This document shows, one piece after another, positions 52,755 to 62,569 of a stretch of 64,000 bases of DNA (position 1 is its first letter; each line of letters begins with the position of its first letter). Under the pieces are notes generated by a model. That model did no database searches. It saw only the letters and a list, made by a program, of their open reading frames with translations, and was not told where the DNA came from. Source of the DNA: Curtobacterium ammoniigenes NBRC 101786. GTDB taxonomy: Bacteria > Actinomycetota > Actinomycetes > Actinomycetales > Microbacteriaceae. The stretch covers positions 620,001 through 684,000 of the forward strand of contig NZ_BCSV01000001.1 of the NCBI RefSeq assembly GCF_001571045.1. Reading direction: 5' to 3'. Both the position numbers and the translations under genes were made by a program.

Positions 52755-54230
52755 GTGCGATACGAGTTGGGGCCGAGAGTGCGTGACCTTGCGGATTGTG
52801 CGGCCAGGGCAACGCCTATCGTCACGCACCTCCTGCGGGCCGTTCGGCGAGAGAAGTTCTGGCTGCTCGCTTGGGCATGCTTCATACCGTTGGCGGTGTT
52901 CCGTGCAGAGGCGCTGGCGGAGTCGGACACCTTTTGGGAAACGCGCACGGGACTGCTGATCCTCCGCCACGGCAGCATTCCGACGACGGACCCGTTTTCG
53001 TGGACAGCCCACGGGAAAGGGTGGATCTTAAATTCTTGGGGTTTCGACCTCGCTCTCGGTTCGGCGCACAGGCTCGCGGGCCTTGCTGGTGTTGCTGTAT
53101 TCGCCGCGCTGCTGATGATGGCTGTTGTCGGCCTTGCGTTGGCTCTTGCCCGCAGCCTCGGAGCATCTCCAGCGGTCGCGGGCGCGCTGCTCCTGACAGC
53201 AACACCGCTGCTGCTCGGGTGGATGTCTGCTCGACCCCAACTCATTGATTACGCATGCACCTTGGCGCTTGCGCTCGTGCTGCGTCGAAATCTGGAGCAA
53301 GAACCGCGGCGACGACGCGACGCCATCGGGGTCGGACTGCTAACGGCTGTGTGGATGAACCTGCACTCCGGTGCAGTCCTGGGGGTCGGTGTCGTCGTGC
53401 TCGCGGGCACTTTGGCGCTCCTGCTCCGTCGCCCCGGCAGTGGAGGTCTGCGTTGGTCTCTGGAAGCCGCCGTATTCGCCGCGCTCGGTGTCGTGCTCAA
53501 CCCGTACTTCGTGGCGGTCATCCCTCAATCACTTCGAGTGCAAGGCGCCTCTAGGAGCGAAGGGATCCCGGAGTGGCAGCCGATCCATATCACCGACCTC
53601 GCCCAAGACGTCGTGCTGCTGATCGGGTTCGCTGCACTTGTTCTTGCATTCCGACGGCGAGACGCAGCGATGATCGCCGCACTCGCCGTGTCCTTCGGTG
53701 GCGCCCTGGACGCAACACGTCTCTTGCCTATCCTGCTTCTTGTTTCCGTACCCGTTCTTGCCGCCGCGGCCTCACGGCCAGCGCTTCTGCGCTACCTCAA
53801 AACACGTCGCATCGTGTTCGCGCCTGCCGCATCCACTGTCGTTCTCGCTGTCGCTTTCGTCGCAATCCACAACGTCGGCTCGTTCGGAGCTCCCAGCCCT
53901 GCCCTCTACCCTGACTCGCGAATGGTGTCGGCAATACCGCGGGGATGCCACGTCTTCAATTCGTATCTGTACGGCGGGCTGCTCGAACTCCAGCGTCCCG
54001 ACCTCCGCGTCTCTCTCGACTCCCGCAACGACCTGTTCGGTCCACGACTCATCGCGCAGCAGGAGAAGATCCTCGACGGAAAGACGCACGTCGCAGCGAG
54101 CCTGGATGGCGCGGACTGCGTTCTCATCCCCGCGCGGAGTCCCCTCGTGAAAGAACTCCAGACCAGTCCCGACTGGCGTGAAGCACGTCAATCCCATCTC
54201 GCCGCCCTCTTCATCCGCGCGAAACGGTAG
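52755..54230 (+). CDS. polytopic membrane protein of unknown function
   Basis: The 491-residue protein has about ten hydrophobic segments (for example LAGLAGVAVFAALLMMAVVG) and a C-terminal soluble part of about 100 residues (MVSAIPRGCHVFNSYLYGGL). The arrangement recalls GT-C glycosyltransferases: an early acidic pair follows the first membrane segment (ESDTFWETRTG). The enzyme role is inferred only. Together with the acyltransferase and the membrane protein at 55753 it suggests a cell-surface glycan function. Confidence 0.75.
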   Translation: MRYELGPRVRDLADCAARATPIVTHLLRAVRREKFWLLAWACFIPLAVFRAEALAESDTFWETRTGLLILRHGSIPTTDPFSWTAHGKGWILNSWGFDLALGSAHRLAGLAGVAVFAALLMMAVVGLALALARSLGASPAVAGALLLTATPLLLGWMSARPQLIDYACTLALALVLRRNLEQEPRRRRDAIGVGLLTAVWMNLHSGAVLGVGVVVLAGTLALLLRRPGSGGLRWSLEAAVFAALGVVLNPYFVAVIPQSLRVQGASRSEGIPEWQPIHITDLAQDVVLLIGFAALVLAFRRRDAAMIAALAVSFGGALDATRLLPILLLVSVPVLAAAASRPALLRYLKTRRIVFAPAASTVVLAVAFVAIHNVGSFGAPSPALYPDSRMVSAIPRGCHVFNSYLYGGLLELQRPDLRVSLDSRNDLFGPRLIAQQEKILDGKTHVAASLDGADCVLIPARSPLVKELQTSPDWREARQSHLAALFIRAKR

Positions 54231-54279
54231 GACTGCAAACCGCTTCTAGATTCGCGCTGCTGGTTCACTCGGACCGGTC

Positions 54280-54309
54280 GGCCTCGCCCCGAGAGCCGGG
54301 GGCGAGGCC
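54280..54309. terminator. strong GC-rich hairpin after the membrane-protein gene
   Basis: GGCCTCGCCCC and the complementary GGGGCGAGGCC form an 11-base-pair stem about 50 bases past the stop codon. There is no T-run, so it is a terminator or message-stabilising structure. Confidence 0.7.
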
Positions 54310-54452
54310 GCTCGGCGGGCACTTCCTCGTGCAGCAGATCGAGGGTAGAAGCGGAACAGAATCGCCACGGGGCACCCCGTCTGGGGGCTGGAATGCTCAC
54401 ATCCGGATCCGTAGCGTCGGAAAGGTAGCGCACGCGAACGGGAGAATCTGAA

Positions 54453-55520
54453 GTGAATCGGTTCCATTCGCTGACGAGCCTTCGGTTCTTCGCCGCTGCG
54501 AGCGTCGCCCTCATGCACGCGTTCGGGCAGAACGAGCAGATTCCGGTATTGAACCTGGGTTACCTCGGTGTGAGCTTCTTCTTCGCGCTGTCCGGCTTCG
54601 TCCTGACCTGGGCAGACGCCGCAGGAAGCGGAGCCGCGCAGTTCTTCCGCAACCGTTTCGCGAAGCTCTTCCCGTTGAACGCGGCAACACTCGTCGTCGC
54701 GACTGTCGTACCGTTCGCGGTGCCCGGCGGGATGATCGCGCGACGGATCACGTTCATCGCGAGCCTGACGATGACACAGGCCTGGTTGCCGGGAACCGCC
54801 TCCTCGTTCAACCCCGTGACCTGGTCGTTGTCCGCTGAGGCCTTCTTTTACCTGCTCTTCCCATTGCTGATCAGGGTGCTTCGATCATTTCGCGTTGGTG
54901 ATCTCCTCGGGACAGTCGTCTTCCTCGCTGTGTTGCAGCCAGCCCTCGGGACAGTGGTTCAGAGCACGCTCGATCCCGCCACCGCGCATTTCCTGACCTA
55001 CGACTTCCCGCCTTATCGCCTTCCCGAGTTCGTCATCGGGATCGCGGCGGCCATGCTGATGCAGCGCGGCTACCAGCCGACCTTGCGGGTGCGCAGCGTC
55101 AGCGCAACGCTTGCCGTCAGCGCTGTCGCCGCCGCGCTGGCAATCGATCTCTTCGGTGCTCGCGCCGTGTGGTGGCTGGGCGACGCGCTTGCCCTGCCAT
55201 TCATCGTCTGTCTCATCTGGAGCGTCGCAGAGCGGGAGAGGCGCGGCGACAGCACGATACTCATCCACCCGCGCCTCGTCGCGCTGGGAGACCGATCGTT
55301 CGCGTTGTACATGGTCCATTACCTCGTGCTGGGAGCTGCTGCGGTCGCAGTGGGTGTCACCCCGCAGACCCTTCCGTGGTGGCTCGCGCTGCCGTGCCTT
55401 GTGGCCGCATTCGGTCTCGCGGGCCTGACATACCGGTACCTGGAAAAGCCGTGCGAGCGGGCCCTCCGCGACCTCCTGAGCCGGCGACGGAGCGCTACCG
55501 CGGCAGCGACACACGGCTGA
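54453..55520 (+). CDS. acyltransferase-3 family membrane protein
   Basis: Starting at GTG 54453, the 355-residue protein shows the acyltransferase-3 (OafA/YrhL) pattern: FHSLTSLRFFAAASVALMHA with the conserved His, GVSFFFALSGFVLTW, and FFRNRFAKLFPLN with the RxxR-type site, followed by eight to nine membrane segments. These enzymes O-acylate surface sugars or antibiotics. The next gene is on the opposite strand. Confidence 0.9.
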   Translation: MNRFHSLTSLRFFAAASVALMHAFGQNEQIPVLNLGYLGVSFFFALSGFVLTWADAAGSGAAQFFRNRFAKLFPLNAATLVVATVVPFAVPGGMIARRITFIASLTMTQAWLPGTASSFNPVTWSLSAEAFFYLLFPLLIRVLRSFRVGDLLGTVVFLAVLQPALGTVVQSTLDPATAHFLTYDFPPYRLPEFVIGIAAAMLMQRGYQPTLRVRSVSATLAVSAVAAALAIDLFGARAVWWLGDALALPFIVCLIWSVAERERRGDSTILIHPRLVALGDRSFALYMVHYLVLGAAAVAVGVTPQTLPWWLALPCLVAAFGLAGLTYRYLEKPCERALRDLLSRRRSATAAATHG

Positions 55521-55752
55521 CCATGCGCACTCGACCATGCCGCTGATCTCCGAGGGTCATCCGACCGGCACAGGAACGACTTCCTGCAGGATGCCGCGAA
55601 TCGCTTGCGGTCGCTGACACGAGCGACGCGAAACATCGCACGCGTTCATCGGGCTGAGCGGGAACGACGGAACCGCGCTCGCGGCGGCGTTCCGGACCGG
55701 CGCCGACGGCGGGAGCCGGATGCGATTGCTCGGGACGCTCAGCATCGAGTGC

Positions 55753-57546
55753 TCATGGCTGACCGGGGCCGCCGACTTGGCCAATCCGCAGAACGTTCGA
55801 TCCGTAATCGAGGATTGTGTAGCGGCCGCACCGTCGTTCCGAGTGCGGCAAATGGCGCGCGGAGTCGGGAACGCGAGGAGCGCCGTGTGTCGTGTCGGCG
55901 AGGATGAACGAGACACGCCGGCGAGAGAAGTCAGCCCGATTTGTGAGCCATGCGTATCCGTTGAATTGGGTGTTGACCTGAATCAGCTGACGAGGATCGC
56001 TGAGATAAGCCTTTGGGCCTCGGATCGTCCAGTAGCGGCCCGCACCCGTTTGCCCGGAGGCGGTGATCCAGTTATCCACGCACCTGATCGCCGAATCGAC
56101 TCGTCCCGCTGCCGGCACAAGCGTGGTCGCGACGAGCGCGGCTATGACGACTCCGACCAGCAGGGAAGCGATCGGGAAGACCAGACGCGGTGCGCGAGGT
56201 ACTCGCATGGGTGCTGCAAGTCCGACAGCTGAGATCAGTGCGAGCACGGGCGTGAAATACAGCGGCTGGAGATATCGGGAGCCCACGGCCCCGACGGCGA
56301 GAAGTCCGACAACGGTGAGGAGAGGGGTAAGCCAGCCGAGTCCGGCAATGATTGCGGGACCGACGAGACCGCGCCGGACCGCGACGCGGAAGAGCAGCAC
56401 GCTCGTGACGAACAACGCGACCATGCATCCGATGGACACCACGCCGAGCGGGTCCGCGAGTCGGTTCACGAGCAGCCGCAGGTAATACACGAACGTGACC
56501 AGCGGACGGGTCGGGTCGGCGTATGCAGCGCTACTCTTCCCGATCAAGCTCCCGAACGGCACTCGTGCGAGGAACCCGATTGCCGAGCCGCCGAGCAGAG
56601 CACCGGTGACAAGGACGACGGAGCGCCATCCGTCGCGGAGCTGGCGTCGCACGAGCGCGAGGACGAGGAGCAGCGGCGCGGCAACCCAGGCGATGTACAG
56701 CGGGTTGGTCAGGACCGATCCGGCCGAAATGACGACGAGGATGATCAGCGACCCCCACGGGCGGAACGCGCGCCCGTTGCCGCCGTGATCGCGTTTCGAT
56801 GCCGACGGGTCGGCGGCTGGGTTTGTTCGCCGCGGCTTCCGAGGGGAGACTGCAGAGATCGCCGCCGCCGCAACGAGCGGAAGCGCCAGGAGGGTGGCGA
56901 GATAAAACGTGTCCGTCAACAACAATGACGGCAACTCCAGCGAATCCCAACGACGTGTCGTATCGAACTGGATCAAGACGACAACTGCGGTGACGACGAG
57001 CAGGGCGGCGACGATCTTTCGGCGCTGCGACTGGCCACGGAGCCCGAACGCAGCAAGCAGCCGAACCGACCCGTAAACCAGGAAAAGATTCACGACAGCG
57101 TTCACGAGAAACGCCGCCTTCACGCCCGGGACGAGGGTTGCCACTATCCAGTAAACAGCCATTTCGGGAATGAAAAGAACTGCCGAAAGCGACCAATGCT
57201 GCGGCTCGCCGGCGAGTACCGAGTTCCGAACAATTGCGGGCAGGACGGATTCGGTATCGTAAAATATCATCCACGAGCGGTCGGTGAGAACGATATGTGC
57301 CGTCGCAACGATCGCGAGGAATATCGCAACGAGTGCACCGAATACCTCGAGTTGCATCCGCCGGCATGATCTGGCACCTGCGGCGGGATGTTGCTCCGTT
57401 CGTGATCGCCCGATGTGCTCGAGTTCATTCAGGGTGGTTGCACCGTTCGGGGTTGAGGCATTCCGAGGGGTCGACGTGTCCGAGAAACGCAGGAGATCTC
57501 CTCTCGTGCAGCCTGATCCGATAGCCGAACGGTGAGTCTCGGCCAT
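55753..57546 (-). CDS. polytopic membrane protein, possibly a GT-C-type glycosyltransferase
   Basis: The 597-residue frame starts at ATG 57546, but the first 60 residues are polar and ATG 57357 (MQLEVFGALVAIFLAIVATA) is an attractive alternative that starts with a membrane segment. About ten membrane segments follow, with an early loop FYDTESVLPAIVRN and a soluble C-terminus of about 130 residues (QTGAGRYWTIRGPKAYLSDP). Shape and early acidic loop suggest a GT-C fold, unproven. The 232 bases between this gene and 55520 show no gene. Confidence 0.75.
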   Translation of the reverse strand: MAETHRSAIGSGCTRGDLLRFSDTSTPRNASTPNGATTLNELEHIGRSRTEQHPAAGARSCRRMQLEVFGALVAIFLAIVATAHIVLTDRSWMIFYDTESVLPAIVRNSVLAGEPQHWSLSAVLFIPEMAVYWIVATLVPGVKAAFLVNAVVNLFLVYGSVRLLAAFGLRGQSQRRKIVAALLVVTAVVVLIQFDTTRRWDSLELPSLLLTDTFYLATLLALPLVAAAAISAVSPRKPRRTNPAADPSASKRDHGGNGRAFRPWGSLIILVVISAGSVLTNPLYIAWVAAPLLLVLALVRRQLRDGWRSVVLVTGALLGGSAIGFLARVPFGSLIGKSSAAYADPTRPLVTFVYYLRLLVNRLADPLGVVSIGCMVALFVTSVLLFRVAVRRGLVGPAIIAGLGWLTPLLTVVGLLAVGAVGSRYLQPLYFTPVLALISAVGLAAPMRVPRAPRLVFPIASLLVGVVIAALVATTLVPAAGRVDSAIRCVDNWITASGQTGAGRYWTIRGPKAYLSDPRQLIQVNTQFNGYAWLTNRADFSRRRVSFILADTTHGAPRVPDSARHLPHSERRCGRYTILDYGSNVLRIGQVGGPGQP

Positions 57547-57672
57547 GCAGTACTGATCTAGTCTGCAAAATCGGTTCCGATCGTCATAGACCCCCGAATG
57601 CGGGAACCGAGATCGGTGACGGATCTCTTAGGGTCAACCCTAGAGGCCATCTGGCTCAGAGAGGTGTCGCTT

Positions 57673-57957
57673 ATGGTATCCCGGTCCGCCATGCTCATCG
57701 ATCTCGACGGGAGTGCTCGTGTCGTTACCGTCCCGGTGGGTCGGTTCGGCGATGCGCCCGCACTCTTGATCGACCCGGCTACCCAAGACGGCTCCGTCGC
57801 CGCCGGCGGCTGGCTTATCGCCCTCGAATCGGCACCGGATAGCCCGATCTACCGCCGTACGCGCCAGCCGCTTCCCGCGGACCTTCGTCGGCAGGAACCA
57901 AGGGTGGAAGGTCGCGCCAGTGCCGGCGCGCCCTTTCCTGCCAGCGTGCGCGCGTGA
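57673..57957 (+). CDS. small hypothetical protein coupled to the prepilin peptidase
   Basis: ATG 57673 has GAGAGG eight bases upstream and is preferred over ATG 57598. The 94-residue product is beta-rich (SAMLIDLDGSARVVTVPVGR, GGWLIALESAPDSPIYRRT) with a polar tail. The stop overlaps the next start as GTGA, so the two are translated together. No family is known to me; its position suggests a pilus accessory role. Confidence 0.6.
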   Translation: MVSRSAMLIDLDGSARVVTVPVGRFGDAPALLIDPATQDGSVAAGGWLIALESAPDSPIYRRTRQPLPADLRRQEPRVEGRASAGAPFPASVRA

Positions 57958-58613
57958 CGGAAGTCTTCCCGGCCACCGTGCTCGCAGCGGCCGCTGCCTC
58001 GCTCGTGACATATGCCGCTCATCGACGCATCCCCATCCGCATCAAACGCGAGGACTTGCGGGTGAGCCCACGATGGGTTAGTGCTCTGGCCGCAGTGGTC
58101 GCGGGTGGACTCGTCGGAGGCGTCCTAGCAGGCTTCGGAGTTCATTGGGTTGCGCTTCCGTACGCCTTCTTCGCAGTGATGGGCGTCCTGCTTGCGGACG
58201 TCGACCTCCGCTCTCGGCTCCTTCCCAACCCCCTCCTTGCGGTGACCGGCATCGGTGGCATCGTGCTCCTCAGCATCGCCTCCCTGACTGCTCATCAGTG
58301 GCGCGCGCTTCTTGCCGCCAGCATCGGCGGGGCTGTGCTCTTCGTCGTGTTCCTACTGCTCGCCGCGATTTCCCCAACCGGAATCGGTATGGGCGATGTC
58401 AAGCTCGCGGCGGTCGTTGGGCTGGCGCTCGGCTACCGCTCGCCAGCAGTCGTCCTGCTCGGCGTGCTCATCGCATTCGTTCTCGCTGGCTGCGCTGCGG
58501 CCGCACTGCTCATCGCGCGAAGGGCCAGCCTCCGGACGATGGTTCCGTTCGGACCGTTCATGATCGCGGGCGCAGTCCTCGCGCTCCTCCCCGCACTGAA
58601 CGCCTTCGCATAG
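57954..58613 (+). CDS. type IV prepilin peptidase (A24 family), TadV-like
   Basis: The 219-residue membrane protein starts at GTG 57954. Two catalytic aspartates are visible: ADVDLRSRLLPN (near residue 84) and GIGMGDVKLAAVVG (near 148, the GxGD motif). About six membrane segments are present. It lacks the N-terminal methylase domain, as in TadV-type enzymes. It should cleave the leader of the Flp pilin encoded downstream. Confidence 0.93.
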   Translation: MTEVFPATVLAAAAASLVTYAAHRRIPIRIKREDLRVSPRWVSALAAVVAGGLVGGVLAGFGVHWVALPYAFFAVMGVLLADVDLRSRLLPNPLLAVTGIGGIVLLSIASLTAHQWRALLAASIGGAVLFVVFLLLAAISPTGIGMGDVKLAAVVGLALGYRSPAVVLLGVLIAFVLAGCAAAALLIARRASLRTMVPFGPFMIAGAVLALLPALNAFA

Positions 58614-58689
58614 GTCAATCTCGCCCAATAATCAAGCGCGTCATCGCAATCCGGATCGTCGGATTTTATTTGTCCTCCAAATGCCGGAC

Positions 58690-58760
58690 AAGCGCGGAAT
58701 TATGACCCCCTAAGGTGGGGTATGAAAACACGATTTCCCCCCCAAAGGCGGGTATGTACC
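58690..58760 (+). promoter_or_regulatory. repeat-rich leader upstream of the pilin gene
   Basis: CCCCCTAAGGTGGGG forms a short stem, and GGGGTATG/CGGGTATG recur within 45 bases. It lies about 110 bases upstream of the pilin start and may mark the pilin promoter or a boundary between the peptidase and pilin messages. Confidence 0.35.
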
Positions 58761-58871
58761 CCCCGTCGGTGCTGTTTAGCCTTGAGCTATCGCACCGTTC
58801 ACGTTGTACCCGACGGCGGCGAATCGGTGTGGAACTCACCACTACACACCAGACTGGATCGGACACCAGAA

Positions 58872-59072
58872 ATGCTCTCAATCGTTGTTGCAATGCAGAC
58901 GTTCTTCCTGACGACGAAGGACCGTCTTTCCCGCGAGAATGGCGCCACCGCCGTCGAGTACGGACTGCTCGTTGGTCTCATCGCGGTCGTTATCGTCGTC
59001 GCGTTGCTGTTGCTTGGCCCGAAGCTTGCGAACCTCTTCACGAACGTTTCGAACACCATCCCAGAGGGCTGA
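58872..59072 (+). CDS. flp: Flp-type pilin
   Basis: The 66-residue prepilin has a short basic leader (KDRLSRENG), then ATAVEYGLLVGLIAVVIVVA, the hydrophobic core with the invariant Glu five residues after the cleavage site and the adjacent Tyr. This is the major subunit of Tad pili. It has its own upstream leader region and is followed about 105 bases later by the minor pilin-like genes. Confidence 0.95.
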   Translation: MLSIVVAMQTFFLTTKDRLSRENGATAVEYGLLVGLIAVVIVVALLLLGPKLANLFTNVSNTIPEG

Positions 59073-59177
59073 TCGACGCGAGATGGTGTGCTCCCGTTCC
59101 AGTCGGGAGCGCACCATTTGCGCCTCACGGCCGTTCACGGTTTTTTATCGAACCATAAACTGGATGATGGGGTTGCA

Positions 59178-59579
59178 ATGCGCGTGCAGGAAGAGGACGG
59201 TGCGGCCGCGGTCGAATTCGCTCTGGTCTTGCCGATTCTCATTGTGCTGCTCCTCGGGATCATCGAATTCGGATTAGCGTTCAGTGCGCAACTGCAAGTG
59301 ACGAACGCAGCCCGCGAGGCGGCGCGCGTCATGGCAATCCAGAACTCCACCAGCGCTGCGAACAGTGCTGCCCTGGCGGCCGCCCCGTCGTTGAACCCAG
59401 CAATGACAGCCAGTGAGGTTGCCTACAGCATCACGACCGCGTCCGGCGCCTCCTCGTCGAGTTGCTCGGCGGGGGGCACCGTCGCCGTGACTATCTCGTA
59501 CCCGTATCAATTCCTCAGCGGGATGTTCGGTGCCGGCTACACACAGGTCGGGAAGGCGGCAATGCTATGCGGCGGCTGA
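59178..59579 (+). CDS. TadE-like minor pilin
   Basis: ATG 59178 gives 133 residues. The opening VQEEDGAAAVEFALVLPILI followed by VLLLGIIEFG is the TadE/F pseudopilin motif with the conserved Glu after a cleavable leader. A helix LQVTNAAREAARVMA and a secreted part with two cysteines follow. The next gene starts 13 bases before its stop. Confidence 0.9.
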   Translation: MRVQEEDGAAAVEFALVLPILIVLLLGIIEFGLAFSAQLQVTNAAREAARVMAIQNSTSAANSAALAAAPSLNPAMTASEVAYSITTASGASSSSCSAGGTVAVTISYPYQFLSGMFGAGYTQVGKAAMLCGG

Positions 59580-60553
59580 CGCGACAAAGGGATGTCCCGA
59601 ATCTTCGGGACGAGCAGGGCGCCGTTGCAGTGATCGTCGCGCTGATCATGGTGGCGCTGCTCATGGCCGCGGCATTCACCATCGACGTCGGGGCCATGCT
59701 GTTTGAGCGCGGTCAGCTCCAAAACGGTGCCGATGCTGCCGCCCTCGCAGTCGCAGGGAACTGCGCGACGGGCACCTGCGGGAACACCACCGCGACGGCC
59801 CAGACGTTCGCCAACCAGAACGCCAACGATGGAGCAGCCAATGTTGCGTCGGTCTCCGAACCCACTGCGAACAGCGTCCGGGTGGTGCTGTCGACAAAAG
59901 ACGGCAGCACGGGCAACGGGTTCCTGACACTGCCGCTGGGCTCGTTGCTTGGCGTAAACACCAAAACTGTCACCGCCGCGGCGACGGCCTCATGGGGAGT
60001 GCCAGCGAGCGGCCCTGATCACCTGGCCATGGCGTTCGCGCCCTGCGTGTTCCTGCCGAACGGTGGGATGCAGGTGATCGGGATCGCGGGAGGTGGCGTC
60101 AACAATTGCTCGTCAACCAGCCCCTCCGGGCAGCTGATCCCAGGCGGATTCAGCTGGCTCGCAGACCCGACCAACACGTGCACAGCCAACGTGAGCACAG
60201 CCTCCCCGGCGACCGGCGGCAGCACGGGTGTGAGTATCTCGTCGCCGTGCCAGGCGGTCCTTTCCACACTGGCGAACAAGACCATCCTCCTGCCCGTCTA
60301 CAGCGACGTCACCGGTACGGGAAGCGGTGCGCAATACACGATCAGCGGCTTCGCCGCGTTCACGGTGCTCGGCTGGAACTTCGTCGGGTCCGGCGGATCG
60401 TCATACAACAACAGCACCTACCCGGGCTACACGTGCACCGGGAACTGCAAGGGGATCATCGGCCAGTTCGTGAAATTCGTGTCCCTCGACGACGCCTACA
60501 CGACCGGTTCGGCAAGCAACCTCGGCGCGCAGGTCGTGTCCCTGTCGCAATGA
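59567..60553 (+). CDS. TadG-like pilus assembly protein
   Basis: ATG 59567 overlaps the TadE-like gene by 13 bases. The 328-residue protein starts with the Tad-N motif (DEQGAVAVIVALIMVALLMA, then FTIDVGAMLFERGQLQNGAD) and continues as a long Ser/Thr/Gly-rich exported domain with several cysteines. Such proteins are minor pilins or pilus-anchoring components. It is followed after 55 bases by the RcpC-like gene. Confidence 0.88.
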   Translation: MRRLTRQRDVPNLRDEQGAVAVIVALIMVALLMAAAFTIDVGAMLFERGQLQNGADAAALAVAGNCATGTCGNTTATAQTFANQNANDGAANVASVSEPTANSVRVVLSTKDGSTGNGFLTLPLGSLLGVNTKTVTAAATASWGVPASGPDHLAMAFAPCVFLPNGGMQVIGIAGGGVNNCSSTSPSGQLIPGGFSWLADPTNTCTANVSTASPATGGSTGVSISSPCQAVLSTLANKTILLPVYSDVTGTGSGAQYTISGFAAFTVLGWNFVGSGGSSYNNSTYPGYTCTGNCKGIIGQFVKFVSLDDAYTTGSASNLGAQVVSLSQ

Positions 60554-60608
60554 CCCCGACTGCAGCCGCCGTTCCTCATCACCGCACCACAACCTCCTCA
60601 AGAGACTC

Positions 60609-61364
60609 ATGAAACTCCGCATCATCGCCGCCGCGGCCGCGCTTCTGCTTGCCATCCTCGGCGGCAGCCTCGTCGTCGCCTACGTCAACGGCGCGAACGC
60701 GCGCGCCCTCGCGGGCACCAAGACCACGCCGGTGATCGTCGTCACGCAGCCGATCGCGGCCGGCACGCCCGAGGGAGCGCTCGGCGCCGACCTCGCCGTC
60801 AAGCAGATCCCAGCCGACGCCATCGCGCAAGGGGCCCTCACCGCGCTTCCGACCGGGAACAAGGTGACCTCCACCGCGCTGGTTCCCGGCGAGCAGTTGC
60901 TCGCATCCCGGCTGGTTGACGCCGATTCCGCAGCGGCGGCCGGAGCCACGGCGCTGCCCAAGGGCCTCCAAGCCGTGACCGTCGGCATCATTCCCGAGCG
61001 GGCTGTCGGCGGGACAGTGAAGGCGGGCGAGACCGTTGGTGTGTTCTTCACCACCGGTGGTCAGACGCATCTCGATCTGCAGAAGGTGCTCGTCATGGCT
61101 GTCCAAGGCGCCCCGACGGCTACTCCCTCCAGCGTGCCGAGCGGTGCGCCGACGGCAGCTCCCACTGCGACCGCGGCCTCTCCGTCCGCTGACGCCACTC
61201 CTGTGTCGACTGCGCCAATGTTCATCACGCTCGCGTTGTCCGCCCATGACGCGGAAAAGGTCGTCTGGGCAGCACAGAACGGCACGATCTGGCTCTCCAA
61301 CGAGCCGGCGACGGCAGACGAGACGGGCACGAGCATCGTCAACGCTGCATCGGCGATGCAATGA
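60609..61364 (+). CDS. RcpC/CpaB-like pilus assembly protein (SAF domain)
   Basis: The 251-residue protein has one N-terminal membrane segment (IIAAAAALLLAILGGSLVVA) and a SAF domain (TTPVIVVTQPIAAGTPEGAL, TALVPGEQLLASRLV). A second domain follows, with a low-complexity Ala/Thr/Pro linker around residues 173-200. CpaB/RcpC proteins help assemble Tad pili in the cell envelope. Its stop overlaps the next start by four bases. Confidence 0.9.
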   Translation: MKLRIIAAAAALLLAILGGSLVVAYVNGANARALAGTKTTPVIVVTQPIAAGTPEGALGADLAVKQIPADAIAQGALTALPTGNKVTSTALVPGEQLLASRLVDADSAAAAGATALPKGLQAVTVGIIPERAVGGTVKAGETVGVFFTTGGQTHLDLQKVLVMAVQGAPTATPSSVPSGAPTAAPTATAASPSADATPVSTAPMFITLALSAHDAEKVVWAAQNGTIWLSNEPATADETGTSIVNAASAMQ

Positions 61365-62569
61365 CCGCCGTTTTGGTCGTGACGCGCGACGAGATGCTTG
61401 CGAGCCGGGTCCAGTCCATCGTCGAGGGCTGGGACCACGGTTCCGTCCTTCAGGTGGAGATCTCCGCGCTCAGCATGGGGCCGCAGCAGCTTCGCCTGCA
61501 CGATCCCGTCCCGGCCGAGCCGATCGAGGTGCTCCTTCTTGACGGCAGCAACGACCTGGCAGCTGCGATTCGCTTCGCCGCCGCCGCCGAACTGCAACTC
61601 CAGCAGGTGAGCGTCGTGCTCGTCGCGCACTCCAACCCCGACGTGGTACTCGACGCGATGCGCGCCGGGGTGCGCGACGTCGTGCCACCGGACGCCGAAC
61701 CCGGCCTGCTACAGGCCGCGCTCGAGCGCGCCAGCCGACGGGTCCGGACCCACCCCCCGCGCGAGAGCGATGTTTCCGGCGCGCCCCGGAGGCACGGGGC
61801 GGTCATCGCGGTGGCCTCACCGAAAGGAGGGGTCGGCAAGACGACGATCGCAACCAACCTGGCAATCGCACTCGGCCGAGTCGCTCCGATGAGCACGGTG
61901 CTGGTCGACCTCGACGCCCAATTCGGGGACGTTGGGCACGCCCTGCAGCTCGACGCGGCGACGTCGCTGAGCGACGCCGTGACGCCCGCCGCGAAACACG
62001 ACGCCATCGTGCTCAAGACGTTCCTCACAGAGCATGCAGCTGGCATCTACGTCCTGACCGCACCGAAGTCCCCCGCCGCTGCGGACGCGATCTCCGCTGA
62101 GGATGTCGGGCATCTCATCGAGCAGCTTGCTCGCGAGTTCGCGTATGTGGTCATCGATACCGCCCCCGGTCTCGGCGAGCATGCGCTCGCTGCGCTTGAG
62201 CACGCGACGGAAGCGGTGCTCGTGTGTGCGCTCGACGTGCCGAGTATCCGAGGCCTTCGGAGCGAGTTGAGCGTCCTGGACGAACTCGACCTGCTCCGCC
62301 GTCGCCGCCGGATAGCCGTCAACATGGCCGACCGCTACGCAGGACTGTCGATCAAGGACGTGGAGGCGACGCTCGCCACTCCGGTCGACGTCGTCGTGCC
62401 GCGCGCTCGAGAAGTCGCGATATCGACGAACAAGGGGGTCCCGCTCCTTCAGGAAACGCAGCGCGGCGCGGCGGCGAAGGCACTCAATCGGCTCGCTGAC
62501 CTTCTCCTCCCCGACGAACTGAGGAAGACCCGGAAAGCGAACCACCGCCGAGAGGAGCTCGTCCGATGA
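61361..62569 (+). CDS. TadZ/CpaE-like localisation ATPase
   Basis: The 402-residue protein has an N-terminal receiver-like domain (residues 1-130) and a ParA/MinD-type ATPase with a deviant Walker A (SPKGGVGKTTIATNL, near 153-167) and LVDLDAQFGDVGHAL. TadZ/CpaE proteins place the Tad machine at the pole. It overlaps both neighbours by four bases. Confidence 0.93.
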   Translation: MTAVLVVTRDEMLASRVQSIVEGWDHGSVLQVEISALSMGPQQLRLHDPVPAEPIEVLLLDGSNDLAAAIRFAAAAELQLQQVSVVLVAHSNPDVVLDAMRAGVRDVVPPDAEPGLLQAALERASRRVRTHPPRESDVSGAPRRHGAVIAVASPKGGVGKTTIATNLAIALGRVAPMSTVLVDLDAQFGDVGHALQLDAATSLSDAVTPAAKHDAIVLKTFLTEHAAGIYVLTAPKSPAAADAISAEDVGHLIEQLAREFAYVVIDTAPGLGEHALAALEHATEAVLVCALDVPSIRGLRSELSVLDELDLLRRRRRIAVNMADRYAGLSIKDVEATLATPVDVVVPRAREVAISTNKGVPLLQETQRGAAAKALNRLADLLLPDELRKTRKANHRREELVR